Below, in pieces: positions 20,622 to 26,991 of a stretch of 64,000 nucleotides of DNA. A program made the translations under genes and the position numbers. The first letter of the stretch is position 1. Each line of letters starts with the position of its first letter. The stretch is from Synechococcus sp. LA31 (GTDB taxonomy: Bacteria; Cyanobacteriota; Cyanobacteriia; PCC-6307; Cyanobiaceae). The stretch covers positions 2,604,001-2,668,000 of the forward strand of contig NZ_CP075523.1 of assembly GCF_018502385.1 (NCBI RefSeq), in the 5' to 3' direction. The notes under the pieces were generated by a model. It was not told the origin of the DNA and did not search any database. It worked only from the letters and a program-made list of their open reading frames with translations.

Positions 20622-21820
20622 TGATGCTGCCGCTTCGTCGTTTCGGCCGCACCGAGCTGCCGATGCCTGTGTTGTCGCTGGGCGGCATGCGCTTCCAGCA
20701 GAGCTGGAGCGACCTGCCTGCTGATCGCATCACTGCCGAAAGTCAAATCAATCTGCGCGTCACGCTCGAGCGGGCCGTGACGGCAGGTTTCCACCATGTG
20801 GAAACGGCACGCCACTACGGCAGCTCAGAGCGTCAACTGGGTTGGCTGTTGCCTCAGGTGCCTGATCCGGCGCGCATTCTGCAGACCAAGGTGCCACCTC
20901 AGGCGGATGGGGCCGCCTTTGAAGCGGAGTTGCGACTGAGCTTCGAGCGGCTGGGGGTGGATCGTGTGGATCTGCTGGCGATCCATGGCCTCAACCTGCC
21001 GGAGCACCTGGAGCAGACCTTGGGCCCAGGGGGATGCATGGACGTGGTGCATCGCTGGCAGGCGGAGGGCCGGATTGGGGCGGTGGGCTTCTCCACCCAT
21101 GGCCCCCTGGCGTTAATCCTGCAGGCGATCGAAAGCGACGCCTTTGATTACATCAACTTGCACTGGTATTTCATCCGGCAAGACAACCGCCCCGCGATAG
21201 AGGCGGCGATCGCCCGCGATATGGGTGTGTTTGTGATTAGCCCCACCGATAAGGGAGGCCACCTGCATACGCCCGCTCCGCGCTTGCTGGAGCTGTGTGC
21301 CCCCCTACATCCCATCGTCTTCAACGATCTCTTTTGCCTGAGCGCTCCGGGCATCCACACCATCAGCGTGGGTGCCGCCCGGCCGGAAGATTTGGATCTG
21401 CACCTCGAAGCGGTGCGGCTGTTGCCTCGAGCGGCCGCGTTGCTGCCGCCGATCGTGGCCAGGCTTGAGCAGGCGCGCCGCGATGCTCTCGGGGAGGCGT
21501 GGCTGAGTAGTTGGCAGGACGGTCTGCCGGCCTGGCAGCACACTCCAGGGGGGATCAACCTCCCCACCCTGCTGTGGCTGCACAACTTGGTGGAGGCCTG
21601 GGGCCTCGAGGGCTATGCCCGCGCCCGCTATGGCCTTCTGGGGGCAGGCAGCCATTGGTTTCCAGGTTCCAATGCTGATGCTCTCGATCAGTCTGTAAGC
21701 GAGGCAGATTTGCGCCGGGTCCTGGCCGCGAGTCCCTGGGCCGAGCAGATCCCCGGCTTGCTGCGCGGGCTGCGTGAGCGGGTGGGCGGCAGCGCCAGTC
21801 AGCGGTTGATGAGCAGCTGA
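20621..21820 (+). CDS. Aldo/keto reductase family oxidoreductase
   Basis: 399 residues, a TIM-barrel reductase of the predicted-oxidoreductase branch (COG1453 type). Barrel landmarks include SLGGMRF, ETARHYGSSE with the catalytic Tyr, LQTKVPP with the Lys, and LLAIHGLN with the His. The usual Asp of the DTAxxYG motif is Glu here. The C-terminal 120 residues form an extra helical region (GLLGAGSHWFPG) without the iron-sulfur cysteines seen in some relatives. A partner ferredoxin is encoded immediately upstream. Substrate unknown. Confidence 0.85.
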   Translation: MMLPLRRFGRTELPMPVLSLGGMRFQQSWSDLPADRITAESQINLRVTLERAVTAGFHHVETARHYGSSERQLGWLLPQVPDPARILQTKVPPQADGAAFEAELRLSFERLGVDRVDLLAIHGLNLPEHLEQTLGPGGCMDVVHRWQAEGRIGAVGFSTHGPLALILQAIESDAFDYINLHWYFIRQDNRPAIEAAIARDMGVFVISPTDKGGHLHTPAPRLLELCAPLHPIVFNDLFCLSAPGIHTISVGAARPEDLDLHLEAVRLLPRAAALLPPIVARLEQARRDALGEAWLSSWQDGLPAWQHTPGGINLPTLLWLHNLVEAWGLEGYARARYGLLGAGSHWFPGSNADALDQSVSEADLRRVLAASPWAEQIPGLLRGLRERVGGSASQRLMSS

Positions 21821-21840
21821 GGCGTCCTCGGCTCAGCTGC
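21813..21840. terminator. Hairpin spanning both stop codons of a convergent pair
   Basis: GCAGCTGAG at 21813-21821 pairs perfectly with 21832-21840 over nine base pairs, with a 10-base loop. The reductase stop lies in the left arm and the rsmG stop in the right arm. No U-run follows on either strand. Confidence 0.45.
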
Positions 21841-22576
21841 CGCTCTGGCCCAGGGGGAATTTGCCTGGTAGCCCCACCGCCCGCGGGTAGTTCTTGGGGC
21901 ATGGACCCATGGCCCGCACCACAAGAGCCGTGCGCTGGCCACGCCCGGCAGGGAGCTCCCGCTGCTCGCAGCTGTGGATCTCAGCATTGAGCAATTGCAG
22001 TGCCTGCTCGAGCTCCCGCTGATCCTGCGCCCCCCACTGACCGCGATAGAGCAGCGCATGACCGCCTGGCTGGATCAGGGGGACTAGGTATTCCGCGACC
22101 ACCGGTGCGGATGCCACGGCCCGGGCCATCGCGAGATCGAATTGGCCGCGGCAATGGCCGTGGCGTCCGGTGAGTTCTACCCGCTCGCAGCGCAGCTGCA
22201 CTCGCTTGGCCAATCCCAGCGCTGCTGCCATCGCTTGAACCGCCTGGGTTTTGCGACCGACTGAATCCACCAGTGTGAGCTGGGCTTGCGGCAGCGCGAT
22301 GGCCACCGCCAGCCCAGGGAATCCGCCGCCGGTGCCGACATCAATGCAGCGCAGTGGGGAGTCGGGCTGCGTTTGCAGCCGTTGGCGGAGGGGCCAGAGG
22401 CTGTCGAACACTTGGGCAATCCAAAAGTCGTCGCCTTCCACCAGTCGCGTGAGGTTCACGCGACTGTTCCAGCTGCGCAGTTCTTCCTGCAAGTGCTGCA
22501 GCTGCGCCAGCTGATCGGCGTTCGGCTGCCAGCCCAGCTCTTGCCAGAGCGCGGTGTCGGGTGTGGCGGCGGGCAT
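21833..22576 (-). CDS. rsmG: 16S rRNA (guanine-527 N7)-methyltransferase RsmG
   Basis: 247 residues from ATG 22576, chosen because GAGGGG stands just upstream; an upstream frame start at 22618 lacks a binding site. The SAM-binding motif is [14 protein letters not shown], followed by [15 protein letters not shown] and the family-typical [14 protein letters not shown]. It methylates G527 in the decoding-region loop of 16S rRNA. It is divergent from the J-domain gene and convergent with the reductase. Confidence 0.94.
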   Translation of the reverse strand: MPAATPDTALWQELGWQPNADQLAQLQHLQEELRSWNSRVNLTRLVEGDDFWIAQVFDSLWPLRQRLQTQPDSPLRCIDVGTGGGFPGLAVAIALPQAQLTLVDSVGRKTQAVQAMAAALGLAKRVQLRCERVELTGRHGHCRGQFDLAMARAVASAPVVAEYLVPLIQPGGHALLYRGQWGAQDQRELEQALQLLNAEIHSCEQRELPAGRGQRTALVVRAMGPCPKNYPRAVGLPGKFPLGQSGS

Positions 22577-22634
22577 CCCCTCAGGCGGCGTTGTCTCGTG
22601 ATCTCTAGGATCCCTCACACACGATGCGCCGCGG

Positions 22635-23150
22635 GTGGCAGCTCTTAATCACTACGAGCTGCTGGAGATTGCGTCGAATGCGTCGCCGCAAGACTTGCGT
22701 CAGGCATTCCGCCGGCTCAGCAAGCGCTACCACCCCGATACAACCACGCTGCCTTCTGCCCAGGCCGCTGAAGGGTTCCGCCAGCTGCAACTCGCGTACC
22801 TCACCCTCAGCGATCCAGAGCGTCGCCGTGTCTACGACACGAGCCTGAGCCAAGCCCAAGCACCTCCTGCTCCGCCGCACTGGCGCGTGGCCCCTGTCAA
22901 GCCTGCGCCAGTGCGGCGCGCCCTCTCCGGCGGGGAATGGTTTGCCCTGCTGCTGCTGGGCTTGGCTGTGGTGTTCAGCTTGGTGTTGGGTGTTGGCTTG
23001 GCCTGGGCCCGCGGCACCGAGTTGTTGCGGGAGCCCAGCTGGTGGCCCGGCAACGAGCAGACTGCAGGCACCCTGCCGTCCACAGCTGCGGATGTCGTCT
23101 CTGCCGCCCCCCCAGGCGCCGCTGTACAACCATCCGCTGCCGGCGCTTGA
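22635..23150 (+). CDS. Membrane-anchored J-domain protein
   Basis: 171 residues from GTG 22635. The N-terminal J-domain (about 5-70) has the HPD tripeptide at 33-35 (KRYHPDTT) needed to stimulate Hsp70 ATPase. A Pro-rich linker leads to a transmembrane helix at about 103-125 ([17 protein letters not shown]). There is no Gly/Phe or zinc-finger region, so this is a class C J-protein that likely recruits a DnaK to a membrane. Its end overlaps the DUF3143 gene by 59 bases. Confidence 0.85.
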   Translation: MAALNHYELLEIASNASPQDLRQAFRRLSKRYHPDTTTLPSAQAAEGFRQLQLAYLTLSDPERRRVYDTSLSQAQAPPAPPHWRVAPVKPAPVRRALSGGEWFALLLLGLAVVFSLVLGVGLAWARGTELLREPSWWPGNEQTAGTLPSTAADVVSAAPPGAAVQPSAAGA

Positions 23151-23358
23151 GCAGTGGCTGCGAGATCTTGGTGCCCTGCAGCAAGGCCCCCATTCCTGTC
23201 TCTGGAGCCTGCAGCTGGGCAGTTGGACCGCTGAACTCGAGCTGGAGGTGGAGGAGTTGAGCGTGCGATGGGCAGCAGCAGCCGGGCCTGTGGAGCGCCA
23301 CTTCCCCTATGGCTTGAGCCGTGCCGATGTGGAGGCTGCCATTCTGGCCGGTCCCTGA
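23092..23358 (+). CDS. DUF3143 protein
   Basis: 88 residues from ATG 23092. It shows the DUF3143 pattern: [18 protein letters not shown] near the N-terminus, then an alternating strand region and a final FPYGLSRADVEAAI. The family is small, cyanobacterial and of unknown function. The start lies inside the J-protein gene in another frame, an unusually long 59-base overlap, so the two are probably made together and may act together. Confidence 0.8.
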   Translation: MSSLPPPQAPLYNHPLPALEQWLRDLGALQQGPHSCLWSLQLGSWTAELELEVEELSVRWAAAAGPVERHFPYGLSRADVEAAILAGP

Positions 23359-23537
23359 TGCAGGGCGGCCACAAGCGGGCATCGCGCCATCACCCGGGTC
23401 CCAACCGCTTTCTCAAACGCGATGACGTGGCCGGTCCCGGCGGGGCGGTCGTGATCAACGGCCAACGCCTGCTCAGAGCTTGCGCTTGCACACTTCGCTC
23501 TGCTCTTCGCTCGGGGTGGAGAAGGGGCCGCAACTGA
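23358..23537 (+). CDS. Possible small basic protein (doubtful)
   Basis: 59 codons starting at an ATG that overlaps the DUF3143 stop (TGATG). The first 43 codons have the GC-rich third positions of local genes and encode a basic, Gly-containing segment ending AVVINGQRLL. The remaining codons look like antisense of the small gene on the other strand. Either the real protein ends differently, or this is chance. Confidence 0.3.
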   Translation: MQGGHKRASRHHPGPNRFLKRDDVAGPGGAVVINGQRLLRACACTLRSALRSGWRRGRN

Positions 23538-23637
23538 ACCAGCGCACCATCGACACTTCAATGTCGGTGAACAACACCAGGATGCCGGCGCAGAGGGCTG
23601 CCACGGCGGCACTGATCGCAACGGTTGAACCTTTCAT
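23473..23637 (-). CDS. Small membrane protein downstream of bioD
   Basis: 54 residues beginning MKGSTVAISAAVAALCAGIL; a hydrophobic helix covers about 6-24, followed by an amphipathic segment and a polar Cys-containing tail (SEEQSEVCKRKL). It follows bioD by 13 bases on the same strand and so is probably the last gene of the biotin operon. The coding bias fits its neighbours. No family recognised and no link to biotin is shown by sequence. Confidence 0.55.
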   Translation of the reverse strand: MKGSTVAISAAVAALCAGILVLFTDIEVSMVRWFSCGPFSTPSEEQSEVCKRKL

Positions 23638-23650
23638 GCACGCATCCTGT

Positions 23651-24286
23651 TCACGCCTGGAGCTTATGGGAGAGCTCAAGCTCCTGCCATTGCTGGGCCA
23701 GGTTGGCACTGTTGATGGCCTCCAGGGGCTGTAGGCAGCCCAAGATCGGCACCCCTGCGAGAGCCTCCAGCGTTTGCTGGTTGTTGGCGTGGGGTGGACC
23801 GTTGAGCAGCACCCCAAGCACCGGAATCTGCCGCAGCCGCAGTGCCTCTAGTGAAAGCAACGTGTGATTGAGGGTGCCTAGGCCGCTGCGGGCTACCAGC
23901 AGCACCGGCAGTTGCCAGCGCTGCAACTGCTCGATTTGGAGCAGATCCAGCCGCAAGGGCACGAGTAGCCCACCGGCGGTTTCCACCACCAACGGGCCCG
24001 GGTGGGCTGGCAGCTCCAGGCGCGCCGGATCGATCGGCGCCTGGCCTTCCAGGCTGGTGGCCCAGTGGGGTGAGACGGGGGCCTGCAGTCGATAGGCCTC
24101 TGGAAGGATCCGCTCAGGCGGCACTCCCAGCCAGCGCTGCACCCGGTCGCGATCGCCTTCGCCGTCATCGAGGCCGCATTGCACCGGTTTCCAGTAGTGG
24201 GCCCCCAGTCCCTGCACCAGTAGGGCGCTCACCACGGTTTTGCCCACATCGGTGTCGGTGCCGCATACCACCAGACGGTTGGTCAT
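23651..24286 (-). CDS. bioD: Dethiobiotin synthetase
   Basis: 211 residues from ATG 24286. BioD carboxylates 7,8-diaminononanoate to dethiobiotin with ATP and CO2. The P-loop GTDTDVGKTVVSALL is at the N-terminus, followed by YWKPVQCG and the VVETAGGLLVP segment that replaces the usual EGAGG-type loop. The start overlaps the bioC stop by four bases. It is the fourth gene of bioF-bioK-bioC-bioD. Confidence 0.95.
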   Translation of the reverse strand: MTNRLVVCGTDTDVGKTVVSALLVQGLGAHYWKPVQCGLDDGEGDRDRVQRWLGVPPERILPEAYRLQAPVSPHWATSLEGQAPIDPARLELPAHPGPLVVETAGGLLVPLRLDLLQIEQLQRWQLPVLLVARSGLGTLNHTLLSLEALRLRQIPVLGVLLNGPPHANNQQTLEALAGVPILGCLQPLEAINSANLAQQWQELELSHKLQA

Positions 24287-25041
24287 CGCTTTTGCCCCAT
24301 CAGCACGAGCACGTGCCACACGATGGACTGCTCTGGCCCCGGCCAGTGGCGGATCAGTCGCCGCAGCTCACCAGGCGTCAGGCGCTGGGCGCGGCTGGCC
24401 TGGGCGCCAATGGCCTTGATCTGTTGCAGAAAGGCCACAGCGCCGGGGTTTGGGCGGCTGAAGCGCAGCACCCGGCCTTGATGCAGCTGCAGGGATGGCT
24501 GGGTGGCCTCGATCAGCTGTGTGGCCTCTGGTAGTGCCAGGGCGGTGCAGGGCACATCGGCCTGCTCGGCTGCTTGATGCCAGAGGCCAAAACTGCCCTG
24601 GCAGGGCACCGCCAGGAGCAAGGCTCCACCCCTTCGCAAGGCATCGCACCAGTGGCGTAGCTGGACAACTGGTTGTTCCAGCCACTGCAGCGCAAAGCTG
24701 GAGGCGAGCAAGGCAGAGTTCTGCAGATCCTCTGGCAGGCCGCGATTGAGATCCCATTGGCGCCGCAGGACCGGATCCGCCAGGGGGTCCTGCTCGAGCA
24801 GCGGCAGGCACGCGTCGAGCCTGAGCAATGCCTGGCCGGGGGCTTGGGCCTCGATGGCGCGGGCCAGCAGACCATTCCCTGCGCCGAGATCGACGCGGGT
24901 GCCGTCTGGGAGCGGTGGGGTGAGCCGCGCCAGCCTTGCGGCAACGGCGGCTTGCAGGGTGGCTCCACGTTCGTAGGCCGGGGCGCTGCGGCTGAAGCAG
25001 TGCTCCACGTGGGTGCTGAAGGATTGCTCAGCAGGATTCAT
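24283..25041 (-). CDS. bioC: Malonyl-ACP O-methyltransferase BioC
   Basis: 252 residues. BioC methylates malonyl-ACP so that fatty acid synthesis can build the pimeloyl chain of biotin. The N-terminus has the BioC-like FSRSAPAYERGATLQ segment; the SAM site is VDLGAGNGLLARAI, with SSFALQWL further on. Operon position between bioK and bioD supports the assignment over a generic methyltransferase. Overlaps bioK by 14 bases and bioD by four. Confidence 0.92.
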   Translation of the reverse strand: MNPAEQSFSTHVEHCFSRSAPAYERGATLQAAVAARLARLTPPLPDGTRVDLGAGNGLLARAIEAQAPGQALLRLDACLPLLEQDPLADPVLRRQWDLNRGLPEDLQNSALLASSFALQWLEQPVVQLRHWCDALRRGGALLLAVPCQGSFGLWHQAAEQADVPCTALALPEATQLIEATQPSLQLHQGRVLRFSRPNPGAVAFLQQIKAIGAQASRAQRLTPGELRRLIRHWPGPEQSIVWHVLVLMGQKR

Positions 25042-25738
25042 GGTTGATCCAGCCGATCACGCGTGCCGGCAGCTCGGGATCCAGCAGGCAGTGGCCCGCG
25101 CCAGGCAGCACCCACACCTCTGCAGCGGGGAGCGCCTCGCGCAGGGCAGCGCGGCTGCTGGGCTGCACGATCCGATCCTCCTCGGCCTCCACAATCAATG
25201 CTCGTGCGCCGCTTGGGAAGCCGTGCGGGAGCCCTGTGGTGTGGCTGAGCTTGTCTAGGTCTTGGCGCAGTCGGAGCAGCCCCTCGCTGCCGATGCCCTG
25301 CTCCAGCGGTCCTGGGGGCAAGGCCCCCGGCGGTTGCGGTGCTGCCGCCTCGCGAAAAAACTCCCGTAGCAGCGCTGTGGCCTCGCCTGCCTCGAGGCGA
25401 GCGTCCATGGCCCGCAGGGCGGCTTGGGTGGCGCGGCCCTCGCGGCCGGGAGGCACGAAGGCCGCAAAGCTGGCCAGCAGCACCGCATCGGTGGCCTGCT
25501 CCCAGAGGACGGCGGGCAGCAGGTGAGGGCCCATGGAGTGTCCGATCACCACGCGCCGCGTTGCCTGGGGATCCCACGACGGTTGCTGCGGCTCCAGGCT
25601 CCCGTAGCCCCGCTCCGCACGGCTGAATTGCCACCCCCGACCTTCTGCCAGAGCAGCCCAGGGTTGCCAGGAGCGGCTGTCGCCAGCCCAGCCGTGCAGC
25701 CCGATCAGATGGGTTTGAACCATTGGGTTAGGGCTCAT
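25028..25738 (-). CDS. bioK: Pimeloyl-ACP methyl ester esterase, BioK type
   Basis: 236 residues, an alpha/beta hydrolase. Nucleophile Ser68 lies in VIGHSMG, the acid is probably Asp188 (EAEEDRIV) and the base His216 (PGAGHCLL). It removes the methyl ester from pimeloyl-ACP, the step done by BioH in E. coli. BioK was described from Synechococcus as a non-homologous replacement for BioH; I assign it from fold, length and its place between bioF and bioC. Start ATG 25738 overlaps the bioF stop (ATGA); ATG 25723 is an alternative. Confidence 0.82.
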   Translation of the reverse strand: MSPNPMVQTHLIGLHGWAGDSRSWQPWAALAEGRGWQFSRAERGYGSLEPQQPSWDPQATRRVVIGHSMGPHLLPAVLWEQATDAVLLASFAAFVPPGREGRATQAALRAMDARLEAGEATALLREFFREAAAPQPPGALPPGPLEQGIGSEGLLRLRQDLDKLSHTTGLPHGFPSGARALIVEAEEDRIVQPSSRAALREALPAAEVWVLPGAGHCLLDPELPARVIGWINHESC

Positions 25739-26925
25739 GGCAGTCCCAGGGCGCTGACCAGCTGTTCGAGGCTGCCGTTTGGAAGATCGTGGCGCAGCAC
25801 CAGCCTCAGCCTGGCCTGACCTTCCGGCACGGTGGGAGGGCGGATCGCCACGCTCAGCAGCCCGGCTTGCTCCAGCTGCTGCTGCAGGGCCAGGGCGCGG
25901 AGGTCGCTCCCCACCAGCAGCGGCAGGATCGGCCCCCGCCCCGGTGGCCGCGACCAGCCGGCAGCCTCCAGCCGATGGCGCCAGCGCTCGGCTCGCTCCA
26001 ACAGAGCGGCTCCACGGCTGGGATGCTGCTGGATCTGCTCCAGGGCTGCCAGCGCCGCGGCAGCCAGGGGCGGGGCCAGGGCCGTGGTGTAGCGGAAGGG
26101 GCCTGAGTGCTGCAGCAGCCATTCGCCCACCAGCGCATCGCCGGCCAGAAAAGCGCCGCCGCTGCCGAAGGCCTTGCCGAAGGTGCCGCTGATCAGGCTG
26201 ACCCCCTCCACGCCATGGCCCAGGCCGCGGCCGCCGGGGCCCAGCACCCCAAGGGCGTGGGCTTCATCCAGAAGCAGGGCGGCGTTGTGGCGCTGGCAGA
26301 GGGCGCTGAGGGCAACCAGATCCGGTGAGGTGCCCTCCATCGAGAAGAGGCTTTCACTGATCACCAGTAGCCGGCGCTGGGGTGCATCACGGCGGGCGTG
26401 CTCGAGTCGCCGTTGCAGATCGGTGAGGTTGTTGTGGGCGAAGCGCTGCAGCCGGGCGCCGCTGGCTTGCACCCCCACCAGCAGGGAGTGGTGGATCAGT
26501 CGGTCGGCCAGCACCAGGGTGCGGCGATCCGCCAGGGCCTGCACCGCGGCCAGGTTGGCTTGGAAACCGCTGGGGAAGAGGAGCACCCGAGCACGGCCCA
26601 GCCACTGGGCTAGGGCCGCTTCGAGTTGCTCATGCACCGGTCGGTTGCCGCTCACCAGGCGCGAGGCGCCGGCTCCCACCCCTTCGCTGGCCATGCAGCG
26701 GCTGGCGGCTTCGATCAAGGCCGGGTGGCAGGCGAGGCCTAGATAGTCGTTGCTGGCTAGGTCAAGGAGAGGTTGTTCGCCGTGATCGCAGTTGCGCAGG
26801 CCCGCTTCGGGTGCTGGCTGCCAACTGCGCAGCTGGCGCCGCCGCTCCGCAGGCAGCTGCTCGAGCGCCTGGGCCAAGGGAGCGCTCCAGGGAGCCTCTG
26901 AGCCGGGGGCATCCGCCTGAACCAA
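25735..26925 (-). CDS. bioF: 8-amino-7-oxononanoate synthase
   Basis: 396 residues from TTG 26925. A PLP-dependent alpha-oxoamine synthase that condenses pimeloyl-ACP with alanine. Visible are LDLASNDYLGLACHP, GAGASRLVSGN, LLLDEAHALGVLGPGG with the cofactor Asp, and the Schiff-base lysine in SGTFGKAFGSGG. First gene of the biotin operon, divergent from the helicase gene with a 66-base gap between the two start codons. No bioA, bioU or bioB occurs in the window. Confidence 0.95.
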   Translation of the reverse strand: MVQADAPGSEAPWSAPLAQALEQLPAERRRQLRSWQPAPEAGLRNCDHGEQPLLDLASNDYLGLACHPALIEAASRCMASEGVGAGASRLVSGNRPVHEQLEAALAQWLGRARVLLFPSGFQANLAAVQALADRRTLVLADRLIHHSLLVGVQASGARLQRFAHNNLTDLQRRLEHARRDAPQRRLLVISESLFSMEGTSPDLVALSALCQRHNAALLLDEAHALGVLGPGGRGLGHGVEGVSLISGTFGKAFGSGGAFLAGDALVGEWLLQHSGPFRYTTALAPPLAAAALAALEQIQQHPSRGAALLERAERWRHRLEAAGWSRPPGRGPILPLLVGSDLRALALQQQLEQAGLLSVAIRPPTVPEGQARLRLVLRHDLPNGSLEQLVSALGLP

Positions 26926-26991
26926 GCCCGCTGCTGCGTTGAAGTGACTATCTCAGTCTGCCCGCCGGACTGCTGCCCATAGGATCTGCTA

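Noticed and set aside
23268-23537. A longer plus-strand gene crossing the end of DUF3143
   Set aside because: The first half is an out-of-frame reading of DUF3143. Only the part from ATG 23358 might be real and it is listed with low confidence.
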